From Halomonas salinarum (GTDB lineage Bacteria > Pseudomonadota > Gammaproteobacteria > Pseudomonadales > Halomonadaceae): a stretch of 64,000 nucleotides of DNA. The DNA lies in assembly GCF_012062845.1 (NCBI RefSeq), contig NZ_WWNB01000007.1:62001-126000 (forward strand), written 5' to 3'. Below are positions 12,119-20,413 of this stretch, in pieces (positions within the stretch are counted from its first letter, which is position 1; every line of letters starts with the position of its first letter). The notes below the pieces were generated by a model. It saw only the letters and a program-made list of their open reading frames with translations, made no database searches and was not told where the DNA came from. A program made the position numbers and the translations under genes.

Positions 12119-12165
12119 CAAAAAAAACGGGAGCCACCCATCGCTAGCCAGGGTGGCTCCCGCTT
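12119..12165 (-). terminator. Terminator downstream of acpP
   Basis: On the minus strand, a perfect 12-bp GC-rich stem (12128-12139 with 12151-12162) with an 11-nt loop is followed by eight T residues. It lies between acpP and fabF. It may allow acpP, whose product is needed in very high amounts, to be expressed separately from the rest. Confidence 0.9.
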
Positions 12166-12218
12166 CAGGTCACTTACGTGGACCTGGCGACCATTGAGGC
12201 CGCGATCACAACGCTCGC

Positions 12219-12452
12219 TTACTGGTTAGCGTTGACGTAATCGATCGCTTCCTGAACGGTGGTGATCTTCTCGGCTTCTTCGTCGGGAATTTCGGTATCG
12301 AACTCCTCTTCAAGCGCCATCACCAACTCGACGGTATCAAGAGAATCGGCACCGAGATCTTCGGTAAAGGAAGAGGTGTTCTGGATGTCTTCTTCCTTGA
12401 CGTTCAGCCGCTCGGCCACAACCTTCTTCACGCGCTCTTCGATGGTGCTCAT
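12219..12452 (-). CDS. acpP: Acyl carrier protein
   Basis: A 77-residue acidic carrier of acyl intermediates in fatty-acid and lipid A synthesis. The 4'-phosphopantetheine attachment serine is S37 in GADSLDTVE. The protein is almost a textbook AcpP from [10 protein letters not shown] to [15 protein letters not shown] ribosome-binding site precedes the ATG. It is preceded by its own promoter (12532-12560) and followed by a strong terminator, which explains how it could be made at higher level than its operon neighbours. Confidence 0.99.
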   Translation of the reverse strand: MSTIEERVKKVVAERLNVKEEDIQNTSSFTEDLGADSLDTVELVMALEEEFDTEIPDEEAEKITTVQEAIDYVNANQ

Positions 12453-12531
12453 TAGTTACTCACTCCAGTCGTTCAAGATAGCCGTTAACTTACAGCCGGA
12501 TAAAATCCGCAAGCCCAAAAAGCTGCGGGGT

Positions 12532-12560
12532 AGTGTATAGACCGCTAGGGGCCTTCGCAA
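12532..12560 (-). promoter_or_regulatory. Putative sigma-70 promoter for acpP
   Basis: On the minus strand, TTGCGA (12555-12560) and TACACT (12532-12537) are separated by exactly 17 nt, within the fabG-acpP gap. The start codon at 12452 would leave a leader of about 75 nt that contains a small CGGAT/ATCCG hairpin. Confidence 0.55.
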
Positions 12561-12580
12561 CATGAGTGGCGGCCAAGCCG

Positions 12581-13321
12581 TCAGCGCATGTTCATGCCGC
12601 CGTTGACCTGCAGTGTCTCGCCGGTGATATAGCCAGCAGCATCACTCGTCAAAAAGCCCACGGCCGCGGCAATCTCTTCGGGCTGACCGAGTCGGGTCAG
12701 CGGAATCTGTGCAAGCAATGCATCTTTCTGCGCCTGCGGCAGCGACTCCGTCATGTCGGTCGCAATGAAACCAGGAGCTACATTGTTGACGGTGATGTTA
12801 CGCGACGCAACTTCACGCGCCAACGCACGAGAAAAGCCCTCCATCCCGGCCTTCGCCGCAGCATAGTTGCTCTGCCCCAAATTGCCCATCGTCGCGACAA
12901 CGGAGCTAATGCTGACCACACGACCGAAGCGCGCTTTGGTCATGCCTCGTATGCATGATTTGGTAACGCGATAAAGCGACTTGAGGTTAGTGTCAATGAC
13001 ATCATCCCATTCGTCTTCTTTCATGCGCATCAATAGGTTGTCACGGGTGATCCCGGCATTGTTGACCAGAATGGTCGGGGCCCCAAACTCCTCGCCGACC
13101 GATTTGAGCAACATATCGATGCTGCCCTGATCGGTAACATCGAGCTTGCGACCACCCCCCGTAATGCCCTGCTCCTTGAGATAGGCATCAATGGCATTGG
13201 CACCATTATCACTGGTGGCCGTACCAATGACGATACGTCCCTGGCGACCGAGTTCAAGGGCGATAGCGCGACCGATGCCACGGCTGGCACCCGTTACCAG
13301 GGCTACTCTAGATTCGCTCAT
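12581..13321 (-). CDS. fabG: 3-oxoacyl-ACP reductase
   Basis: NADPH-dependent short-chain dehydrogenase for the first reduction in fatty-acid elongation. It has 246 residues, with the cofactor motif TGASRGIG at 10-17, NNAG at 87-90, and the catalytic serine in SISS and Y153/K157 in SNYAAAKAG. It ends in GGMNMR, close to the E. coli end GGMYM. It lies between fabD and acpP, the universal gammaproteobacterial order. Confidence 0.97.
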   Translation of the reverse strand: MSESRVALVTGASRGIGRAIALELGRQGRIVIGTATSDNGANAIDAYLKEQGITGGGRKLDVTDQGSIDMLLKSVGEEFGAPTILVNNAGITRDNLLMRMKEDEWDDVIDTNLKSLYRVTKSCIRGMTKARFGRVVSISSVVATMGNLGQSNYAAAKAGMEGFSRALAREVASRNITVNNVAPGFIATDMTESLPQAQKDALLAQIPLTRLGQPEEIAAAVGFLTSDAAGYITGETLQVNGGMNMR

Positions 13322-13369
13322 AATCCAATCCGCATTATTACTGTCTTCTTGTGGGGACGCACCACCACC

Positions 13370-14323
13370 TTATTCGGTAGCGGCGCTGCGCGCCAGTTCG
13401 AGTGCGCTTTCAAGACTGTCCGGATCGTTGACGGCCAGGCCCTTGACGGAACGATTGATACGCTTGCCAAGACCGGTCAACACCTTGCCGGGACCACACT
13501 CGATAAACACTTCAGCTCCCTGCCCCGCCATGGCCTCAATGCAGGAGGTCCAGCGTACCGGCTGATAAAGCTGCTCGACCAGCCGGGTACGCAGGGTATC
13601 AACATCGGCGTGCGCCTGAGCGTCAACGTTCTGCACCACGGTATAGCGTGGCGGGCGCATGTCGATGTCTTGCATGGCACTCGCCAGACGGTCGGCGGCT
13701 GGGCGCATAAGATCGCAGTGCGAGGGAACCGACACTGGCAGCGGCAGCGCACGTTTAGCACCCGCCTGCTGACAGAGGGCAATGGCACGATCCACTGCCG
13801 CCTTGCCGCCAGCAATCACGACCTGTCCCGGCGCATTGTAATTGACCGCGGCGACCACCTCACCTTGGGCTGCCTCACGACAGGCCTGCTCAACAGCCGT
13901 GTCATCCAGCCCAAGAATAGCCGCCATGCCACCCGTGCCCGCCGGCACCGCTTCCTGCATCGCTTCACCACGAAGCTTGACCAGTCGCACGCCTTCAGCA
14001 AAGGGCAATACACCAGCACATACCATGGCACTGTATTCGCCAAGGCTATGCCCAGCCATGCTGCCGGGGCGCGGGCCTTCAAGTTCCTGCCAGACGCGCC
14101 AGATGGCAACACTGGCCGTCAGCAACGCAGGCTGCGTGCAAGCAGTAGCATCCAGATTCTCGGCAGGCCCTTCCTGGACAACATGCCACAGATCATAGCC
14201 TAGAGCGTCGGAGGCCTCTTCGAAGGTGGTTCGCACCACACTGTATCGCTCGGCCAGCTCCCGCATCATACCTACCTGCTGGGAGCCCTGCCCTGGGAAC
14301 ACGAGAGCCAGGGATTGCGTCAT
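13370..14323 (-). CDS. fabD: Malonyl-CoA:ACP transacylase
   Basis: Loads malonyl groups onto ACP. I place the start at the ATG at 14323 (MTQSLALVFPGQGSQ) because AAAGGTGAAA lies immediately upstream; an in-frame GTG three codons earlier falls inside that ribosome-binding site. The protein is 317 residues. The nucleophile is S93 in AGHSLGEYSA, and the His is in the SVPSHCDLM segment (about 202). The N-terminal FPGQGSQ is family-diagnostic. Confidence 0.96.
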   Translation of the reverse strand: MTQSLALVFPGQGSQQVGMMRELAERYSVVRTTFEEASDALGYDLWHVVQEGPAENLDATACTQPALLTASVAIWRVWQELEGPRPGSMAGHSLGEYSAMVCAGVLPFAEGVRLVKLRGEAMQEAVPAGTGGMAAILGLDDTAVEQACREAAQGEVVAAVNYNAPGQVVIAGGKAAVDRAIALCQQAGAKRALPLPVSVPSHCDLMRPAADRLASAMQDIDMRPPRYTVVQNVDAQAHADVDTLRTRLVEQLYQPVRWTSCIEAMAGQGAEVFIECGPGKVLTGLGKRINRSVKGLAVNDPDSLESALELARSAATE

Positions 14324-14343
14324 GACTTTCACCTTTACGTCTT

Positions 14344-15426
14344 CTATTCGTTGGTCCGACAGCGGGCGTCCATCCCGCTATCGCGTCGGCCGCACGCGAC
14401 CGACGCGATAACAGGACGTCTTTCCCCAAGCTCATGAGCCAGCTGCGACGGCAAGTCTTCGCTGACTTCCTTGATGGCTCGCGAAATGGCATGGGCAAAG
14501 CCGGTGGCATCGGCCCCACCATGACTCTTGACCACGATGCCATTAAGCCCCAACAGACTGGCGCCATTGTATCGAACCGGATTCAACTCGCCGCGCAGAC
14601 GCCTAAGCGCTGGGCGTGCCAGAAGCCCCACAAGGCGACTACTCCAGTGCGCCTCAAAGGTCTGCTGAACCCGCTGAATCAACATCTTCGCCAGCCCTTC
14701 GCTCGCCTTGAGCACGGCATTGCCAACGAAACCGTCGCACACTACCACATCTACAAGGCCAGAGTAGATACCATCGCCTTCGATAAACCCACGATAATCC
14801 AGATGCGGAAAATCACGTAAACGTGCATCCGCCTCGCGCACACTGGCAGTGCCCTTGGTACCCTCGATTCCCACATTGAGCAGTGCGATCCGGGGCTTTT
14901 CCAGGCCATCGATACATCTCGCCATGACTTCGCCCATCAGCGCGAAATCGACCAGCCGCTCAGCATCGGCCTCGACGTTGGCGCCAAGATCCAGCAGATA
15001 GCAACGCCCCTTGCCGCGTGTCGGCACGGCAGTGCTGATCGCCGGACGCGGAATACCCGCAACGGTACCCAAGGCGCGACGCGACAACGCCATCAAGGCA
15101 CCCGTATTGCCTGCGGATACAGCCGCATGAGCATCACCGGTGGCCACAAAGTCGAGCATCCTGGAAAGGCTCGAATCCTTGGATCCGCGCAGGGCGCTCG
15201 AGGGCTTGGCATCCTCGGCGATAACATCTGGGCAGTGGTGCAGGGTCAAACGGGAAAGTATAGACGCATCATTTCGCGACAGGTGCGCGAGGGCGTCATC
15301 AAGGGCAGGCTGCTGGCCAAATAGGCACAGATGCAAATGGGGATGGGCTTGCAGGGCCCGGACGGAGGCCGACACGGTGGCACGGGGACCGAAGTCCCCG
15401 CCCATCGCGTCGATGGCGATTCTCAC
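14344..15426 (-). CDS. plsX: Phosphate acyltransferase PlsX
   Basis: Converts acyl-ACP to acyl-phosphate for PlsY in phospholipid synthesis. It has 360 residues and a GTG start. The N-terminus MRIAIDAMGGDFGP is the family signature, followed by AVSAGNTGALM and the glycine-rich GASLLGLNGIVVKSHGGAD. It is 36 nt from rpmF and 20 nt from fabD, in a cotranscribed cluster. Confidence 0.97.
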   Translation of the reverse strand: MRIAIDAMGGDFGPRATVSASVRALQAHPHLHLCLFGQQPALDDALAHLSRNDASILSRLTLHHCPDVIAEDAKPSSALRGSKDSSLSRMLDFVATGDAHAAVSAGNTGALMALSRRALGTVAGIPRPAISTAVPTRGKGRCYLLDLGANVEADAERLVDFALMGEVMARCIDGLEKPRIALLNVGIEGTKGTASVREADARLRDFPHLDYRGFIEGDGIYSGLVDVVVCDGFVGNAVLKASEGLAKMLIQRVQQTFEAHWSSRLVGLLARPALRRLRGELNPVRYNGASLLGLNGIVVKSHGGADATGFAHAISRAIKEVSEDLPSQLAHELGERRPVIASVACGRRDSGMDARCRTNE

Positions 15427-15462
15427 GTCAATAAGCTGAGCGCCGCCAGCCGAAGCACTGAT

Positions 15463-15633
15463 TTACGCTTCGACGACCTGGCGACCACGATAGAAACCGT
15501 CGGCTGCCACATGGTGACGACGATGAGTGGTGCCGGTTTCCTTGTCCTGGGACAGGGTCGGTGCGGTCAGTGAGTCGTGGGCACGACGCATGCCACGCTT
15601 GGAACGGGTCTTACGGCTCTTTTGAACTGCCAT
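15463..15633 (-). CDS. rpmF: 50S ribosomal protein L32
   Basis: A 56-residue basic ribosomal protein, short enough to be missed by length filters. It begins [20 protein letters not shown] and has a C-terminal [17 protein letters not shown]. It lacks the zinc-binding cysteines seen in some L32 forms, so it is the cysteine-free type. It lies between yceD and plsX, as in E. coli and Pseudomonas, linking ribosome and lipid synthesis in one transcript. Confidence 0.98.
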   Translation of the reverse strand: MAVQKSRKTRSKRGMRRAHDSLTAPTLSQDKETGTTHRRHHVAADGFYRGRQVVEA

Positions 15634-15665
15634 GGGATTTCACTCCAGAGTGCATCGATGATCTA

Positions 15666-16193
15666 TCAGGGTTTGCCTTTCAAGGTGCGCAGCACATCAA
15701 AAGGGCTATCAGCAGGCGTTGCCGAGGCCTCGGACGCGTCGCCGCTGCTCAGCTGGTCTGACGAGACGCGACACTGCGACTCGTCGTGGTAAATCACCTG
15801 CGGCAGACTGAGGATCAATTCATCCTCGATCACCGACAGGAGATTCAGCTGTTCTTCTTCTACCACTACCGGCTCATGGGTGCTCGGCAGCTCGGCGGCA
15901 AGCGCATCGCTGCTGACCACACCCAGCAGGAACTCGCTACTGACGTGAGTCGGTATTGGCTCCATACAGCGCCGGCAGGGCAGCTGAACATCGGCTTCTA
16001 ACCGACCCTCAATCACTCGACGCCCTTGAGTGTCGACGGCGAAGTCAAGCCAGACTTGACAATCGCCCTGCTGGGGCCCGGCATCTTCAGCTAGGCGCGC
16101 AAACTTGTCGAGGGCCAGAAGGCCTTCGAGATGTTCGGCGTTGGCGGCGAGCTTATGGGGCTCAACCTTCAAGGGAAGTCGTGTGGTCAACAT
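15666..16193 (-). CDS. yceD: YceD/DUF177 family protein
   Basis: A 175-residue protein of the DUF177 family, linked by conserved neighbourhood to rpmF; plant and bacterial members have been connected with 23S rRNA processing. The conserved CRRCMEPI (PCRRCMEPIPTHVSSEF) and an acidic stretch with EEEQLNLLSVIEDELILSLPQV are visible. It has no signal peptide. The -10 box of a near-consensus promoter ends only about 9 nt before the ATG, so the mRNA could be leaderless. Confidence 0.92.
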   Translation of the reverse strand: MLTTRLPLKVEPHKLAANAEHLEGLLALDKFARLAEDAGPQQGDCQVWLDFAVDTQGRRVIEGRLEADVQLPCRRCMEPIPTHVSSEFLLGVVSSDALAAELPSTHEPVVVEEEQLNLLSVIEDELILSLPQVIYHDESQCRVSSDQLSSGDASEASATPADSPFDVLRTLKGKP

Positions 16194-16202
16194 AGGCGCG
16201 CA

Positions 16203-16231
16203 ATGATAGGCACTCCCCCGCCGGGTGTCAA
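16203..16231 (-). promoter_or_regulatory. Near-consensus sigma-70 promoter for the yceD-rpmF-plsX-fab cluster
   Basis: On the minus strand, a perfect TTGACA (16226-16231) and TATCAT (16203-16208) are separated by exactly 17 nt. The predicted transcription start is at about 16194-16197, essentially at the yceD start codon (16193). Confidence 0.82.
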
Positions 16232-16320
16232 AGCATCATGGCAAGGCTGTACCTCTCTCGCTTCGCGGGGCAGACTTACCCGCCTAACACCACGCGCTTT
16301 CACATCCCTCAGGAGACTCC

Positions 16321-16902
16321 ATGACCCGCTTGATTCTCGCATCGAGCTCCCCCTGGCGCCGACAACTGCTCGAGCGCTTGGGCTTACCCTTCACCTGGGC
16401 GAAGCCTGAGATCGACGAGACGCCCCGCCCCGGCGAATCCCCTGAGGCTTTGGTCCATCGACTGGCGCTCGAAAAGGCCAGTCGCCTGGCCGAGACCTTT
16501 TCGCATCACCTGATCATCGGCTCCGACCAGGTCGCGGTATTCGACGGTGAGATTCTCGGCAAGCCCGGCAGCGAAGACGCGGCCCGCGCCCAGCTGGCCC
16601 GCTTTTCGGGCCAGCGCGTGCGCTTCATGACCGGCCTGGCGCTGCTCGATACCGCCGGCGGGCGTCACTGGCTGGCTCACGAGACCTTCGATGTGCTGTT
16701 TCGCCGCCTCGGAGAGGACGAGATCGCCCGCTACGTCGCCCGTGAGCAACCGCTCGACAGCGCCGGCAGCTTTCGCATGGAGGGCCTGGGCGTCGCCCTC
16801 TTCGAACGCCTTGAGGGCGACGATCCCAATAGTCTAATCGGCCTGCCGTTGATTCGCCTGTGTGCCATGCTGCGGGACGCTGACCTTGACCCTCTGGGGT
16901 AG
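16321..16902 (+). CDS. maf: Maf-family nucleotide pyrophosphatase (YceF type)
   Basis: House-cleaning pyrophosphatase of 193 residues. The N-terminal [18 protein letters not shown] box with WRR is that of the YceF subfamily, which hydrolyses 7-methyl-GTP. Other conserved boxes are [17 protein letters not shown] and [13 protein letters not shown] good ribosome-binding site (CAGGAGACTCC) precedes the ATG. It is divergent from yceD (127-bp gap) and convergent with sppA, separated by only 20 bp with no visible terminator. Confidence 0.93.
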   Translation: MTRLILASSSPWRRQLLERLGLPFTWAKPEIDETPRPGESPEALVHRLALEKASRLAETFSHHLIIGSDQVAVFDGEILGKPGSEDAARAQLARFSGQRVRFMTGLALLDTAGGRHWLAHETFDVLFRRLGEDEIARYVAREQPLDSAGSFRMEGLGVALFERLEGDDPNSLIGLPLIRLCAMLRDADLDPLG

Positions 16903-16922
16903 CAACCAGCTCCTGAAAAGCC

Positions 16923-18005
16923 TCAATAAGCCTGATAGCGGACCGGCGATTGGGCCTGTGGCAACCCCATCCATTCGGCTGCCACTTGCCCGAATCGCCG
17001 TGTAAGACGATCGAGGGGATCAAGTCCTGGGGTGTAATCCTTGATCCGCGGTGTCTCCAGCCGCTTGCGAGCGACGCCTTCGAGCGTGTCCAGGCGATCC
17101 ACAAGCCCCAGATCGAGGGCCTGCTGCCCCGTCCATACCAGCCCCGAGAACAGCGCAGGGTCATCGGCCAGGCGATCACCGCGCCCCGCTTTGACGTCTT
17201 CGATGAACTGGCGGTGCGTGGTATCGAGCACGCCCTGCCAGAACGCGCGCTGCTCGGGTGAAATATCCTTGAAGGGATCCAGGAAAGCCTTGTTGTCGCC
17301 GGCCGTGAAGACCCGACGCTCCACCCCTAATCGACTGATGGCCTCCTCCAGACCAAAGCCCGAGAAGATGACCCCGATCGACCCCACCAGGCTCGCCGGC
17401 GCGGCAACGATCTCGTCGGCAGCGGCGGCGATATAATAGGCGCCGCTGGCACCGATGTCCTCAACGACCGCAATGATAGGTTTATTCCCCTGTCCTCTTA
17501 GTCGCCTGATCTCGTCATAGATACGTTGCGACTGAACAGGACTGCCACCCGGGCTATTGATATGCAGCACCACGGCTTGCGCACTCGGGGCCTCCCAGGC
17601 CCGCCTCAGGCCCTTGATGATGCGCTCGGCGTTAGCCCGTGACTGACTATCAATGACGCCTTCGACCTCGACGACCCCCAGGTGCTGCCCGGCCACCACC
17701 GCAGGCTGCGCCGCCCGGTAGAGGCTGTAAAAGGTCGTTCCAATCATCGTAAGGATCAGGGCCGCGAACAGAAAACGAAAGAACAGCTTCCAGCGACGCG
17801 AACGGCGTTGCTCCGAGAGCACGCCACCAATCCAGCGATCCATCATCTCGAGCTGGGCCAGACGCTGGCGCTCTCGCAGCGTCTCAGCATCGTCACCGTC
17901 TTCGCCCCCCTGTCCCTCAGCGGCCGTCTGTTCAACACGCCTTGCCTCTTCCGGGCTCAACTCCGGCCCTTGGGTCCAGCGATCCTGCGGTTTATCGTCA
18001 CTCAT
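16923..18005 (-). CDS. sppA: Signal peptide peptidase SppA (S49 family, short form)
   Basis: Membrane-anchored serine peptidase that degrades cleaved signal peptides. I chose the ATG at 18005 (MSDDKPQ, 360 residues) because AGGA lies 5 nt upstream; earlier in-frame starts overlap that site. A charged N-terminal region precedes one membrane segment (FFRFLFAALILTMIGTTFYS). The S49 domain carries HINSPGGSPVQSQ and the serine in VEDIGASGAYYIA, followed by VGSIGVI. It is the single-domain form rather than the duplicated E. coli SppA. The gene follows a HAD phosphatase and rluC, as in Pseudomonas. Confidence 0.9.
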   Translation of the reverse strand: MSDDKPQDRWTQGPELSPEEARRVEQTAAEGQGGEDGDDAETLRERQRLAQLEMMDRWIGGVLSEQRRSRRWKLFFRFLFAALILTMIGTTFYSLYRAAQPAVVAGQHLGVVEVEGVIDSQSRANAERIIKGLRRAWEAPSAQAVVLHINSPGGSPVQSQRIYDEIRRLRGQGNKPIIAVVEDIGASGAYYIAAAADEIVAAPASLVGSIGVIFSGFGLEEAISRLGVERRVFTAGDNKAFLDPFKDISPEQRAFWQGVLDTTHRQFIEDVKAGRGDRLADDPALFSGLVWTGQQALDLGLVDRLDTLEGVARKRLETPRIKDYTPGLDPLDRLTRRFGQVAAEWMGLPQAQSPVRYQAY

Positions 18006-18165
18006 GGGCATCCTGCTCGGGATCAAAAAGGGGGTATTTCACCATAAGGGCATCATGGCACTGGCGTCATCGCAAAGCCGAATGAACAGCGACAGCGACT
18101 GTCATCGGTATCACAAGCGGCCAGCGGGTAGAGCCATCAGCACGGGCGGGTCGGTAGGCCAGCGT

Positions 18166-18816
18166 TCAATGGGTTAGCCAGTCGATCAGCCCGGCGAAAC
18201 TGTCGGTAGTAAACGTGGGTTGACTGGCCGCCAGCCGCTGGGGGGCGTGCACACCATAAGTCATGGCCACACGGTCCATCGACAGCCCCCTGGCCATCTC
18301 CAGGTCGTATTCGGTGTCGCCCACCATGACGGCTTCTTCCACCGGAACCCCGAACTCTGCAAGAAGCTCTTCCAGCATGCGTGGATGCGGCTTGGAGTGT
18401 GTCTCATCGGCAGTGCGACTGGCATGAAACCAGGCGCCGCTGCCGCTTTCGGCAAAGACCCGATCAAGCCCGCGACGACTCTTGCCGGTAGCGACCGCCA
18501 GTCTCGCCTCAGGGTACTCACGAAGCCTTGCCACCCCGGCTTCGACGCCAGGGAAAAATGACAACGGCTCGGCCTCGGCAGCCACAAAATGATGGGCATA
18601 GCGTTCACGCAACCGCTCGGCCTGTTCAGCCGTAATACCCGGGCACATCCGAGCAATGGCTTCCGGCAGACCGAGACCGATAATGTCGCTGACCGCCTCA
18701 CCGCGCAACTCGCCCCAGCCTGCATCCCTTGCCGCCGCCTGCATGCAGGCGACAATTCGCGCCTCGGAATCCATCAGGGTGCCATCCCAATCAAAGATCA
18801 CTAGTCGATAACGCAT
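18166..18816 (-). CDS. HAD-superfamily phosphatase (Gph-like)
   Basis: A 216-residue haloacid dehalogenase-type hydrolase. Motif I DWDGTLMDSE has nucleophile D9 and acid D11, motif II is VATGK, motif III has the lysine in HSKPHPRM, and motif IV is MVGDTEYDLEMA. A helical cap lies between motifs I and II. It resembles phosphoglycolate phosphatase and beta-phosphoglucomutase-like proteins, but the substrate cannot be read from sequence. It is clustered with rluC (53-nt gap) and sppA. Confidence 0.88.
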   Translation of the reverse strand: MRYRLVIFDWDGTLMDSEARIVACMQAAARDAGWGELRGEAVSDIIGLGLPEAIARMCPGITAEQAERLRERYAHHFVAAEAEPLSFFPGVEAGVARLREYPEARLAVATGKSRRGLDRVFAESGSGAWFHASRTADETHSKPHPRMLEELLAEFGVPVEEAVMVGDTEYDLEMARGLSMDRVAMTYGVHAPQRLAASQPTFTTDSFAGLIDWLTH

Positions 18817-18869
18817 AACCTACCCTTGTCGCTTACCGATTTGCCCACATGAAGATACAGACCTCTGTT

Positions 18870-19817
18870 TCAGGATTGCTGGCGCGCCCGCTCCAACACG
18901 GCATTGAGCTCCTCGCCCAACGGCGCCTTGACGTGCACAGGGCGCCCACTGTCAGGCTCCGGAAAGGTCAGTGACGCGGCATGCAGGAAAAGGCGACCCA
19001 ACCCCAATCGGCCGGCCAGCGCCTCCCCACTTCGCGTACCGTACTTGTCATCACCCAGAAGCGGATGACCGGCATGAGCGGCGTGGACGCGAATCTGGTG
19101 GGTACGCCCGGTAACCGGCTCAGCTTCGATCAATGTGGCGTTGGCAAAGGTCTCCCGCACGCCAAAGCGGGTACGAGAGACTTTTCCGGCCGGGTCGACG
19201 CGCACTCGGCGCTCGCCGTTACCGGCCTCGAAGCGATCCAGGCGAGCGCTAACGTAGTCACGCCGAGCCGGCCAGCGCCCCGCCACCAACGCCAGATACT
19301 GTTTATCCATCTTGCGCCCCTTGAGGGACTCATTAAGGGATAACAGGGCGGGGCGGGATTTGGCCAGCAGCAGACAACCCGAGGTATCGCGATCCAGACG
19401 ATGCACCAGTTCAAGGAAATCCAGATCCTCGCGCACCTGACGCAAAGCCTCGATCAGACCAATCTTGACGCCACTGCCACCGTGAACGGCAAGTCCTGAA
19501 GGCTTGTTGATCACCAGCCACCCCGGCCCCTCGACCAACACACTGCCGGCCAGCAAGTTGCGCAGGTTGTCACTCACCTCACGCACCGCCACTTCCGGCG
19601 CCAGTCGCAGCGGTGGGACCCGCACCAAGTCATTGAGTTCGAGCCGATAATCTACCTTGACCCGTTTCTTGTTGACCCTGACCTCGCCCTTGCGAACGAT
19701 CTTGTATATCAGCGCTTTAGGCGCTCCTTTCAGTCGGGTACGCAGGAAATTATCGATTCGCTGCCCTACCTGGCCCTCGGTGACCTCAATCCACTGTACT
19801 TCTCGCCCCTCGGCCAT
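18870..19817 (-). CDS. rluC: 23S rRNA pseudouridine synthase RluC
   Basis: Forms pseudouridines in 23S rRNA (955, 2504, 2580 in E. coli). It has 315 residues, with an N-terminal S4 RNA-binding domain (GQRIDNFLRTRLKGAPKALI) and a catalytic domain with the aspartate in VHRLDRDTSGCLLLAKS. Also present are VTGRTHQIRVHAAHAGHPLLGDDKYG and the C-terminal LFLHAASLTFPEP. It is divergent from rne, the same arrangement as in E. coli and Pseudomonas, which supports RluC over RluD. Confidence 0.94.
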   Translation of the reverse strand: MAEGREVQWIEVTEGQVGQRIDNFLRTRLKGAPKALIYKIVRKGEVRVNKKRVKVDYRLELNDLVRVPPLRLAPEVAVREVSDNLRNLLAGSVLVEGPGWLVINKPSGLAVHGGSGVKIGLIEALRQVREDLDFLELVHRLDRDTSGCLLLAKSRPALLSLNESLKGRKMDKQYLALVAGRWPARRDYVSARLDRFEAGNGERRVRVDPAGKVSRTRFGVRETFANATLIEAEPVTGRTHQIRVHAAHAGHPLLGDDKYGTRSGEALAGRLGLGRLFLHAASLTFPEPDSGRPVHVKAPLGEELNAVLERARQQS

Positions 19818-19898
19818 TCGTTACTCCGTCTCGACTGATCGTGTCTTGCGTTCAATTAATCCGCCCATTCTACCGCACCCACGCCATTGCTGCGCCAA

Positions 19899-19927
19899 TT
19901 GCTGCTTTTGGGCATTGCTGGTATATT
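19899..19927 (+). promoter_or_regulatory. Putative rne promoter
   Basis: TTGCTG (19899-19904) and TATATT (19922-19927) are separated by exactly 17 nt, pointing to rne. It gives a leader of about 480 nt. A long untranslated leader used for autoregulation is the established arrangement for E. coli rne. Confidence 0.6.
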
Positions 19928-19934
19928 TCCAACT

Positions 19935-20413
19935 CGTTCGAATAGGGCCAATAGCGCCTCAAAACGCGCCTGCACATTAGACAAGCAGGCCAGAGCGACA
20001 CGAATCTGGCCGCCAAGACGACTGCTCGAATCAGGGTTGCGGCGCCACTGTAAGAAGAAAGCGAAACTTGAACGCCACGCCCGGACCCCGGGCCGTACCC
20101 CAAGACGGGACGACCCGCAGGCCACGGGAATACTCAATAGCGAGCCGGAGGCCGGCGTTGGCGAATCGATGTATGCCAGGTGTCTGGCGGTTGTCAGCGG
20201 GGCCGGCAGGGCGTTATGCCCGCCGAAACATGTCTCGCCACCGTCGCGTACTCAACATGATCACGCTCGAACAGCCATGGGACCTACCCACTGCCCGAGC
20301 CGGGCGCACACGCATCCGCGACATGCGCTGAGCACAAGCACGCAGCACCCAGAGGTTCGCCTTCGTCGACCGCTTAAGGGCGCCATCCGGTGCGCGACTG
20401 CAAGCGAGACAAC
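19935..20413 (+). promoter_or_regulatory. Long rne 5' leader, probable autoregulatory UTR
   Basis: About 480 nt between the predicted rne promoter and the ATG, with no convincing gene. Short in-frame openings have poor codon patterns and no good ribosome-binding sites. Stem-loop potential includes GGGCG-TTAT-GCCCG around 20207-20220 and GC-rich dyads near 20085-20155. In E. coli, RNase E cleaves its own leader to limit its synthesis. That the same happens here is inference from length and position, not motif identity. Confidence 0.5.
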
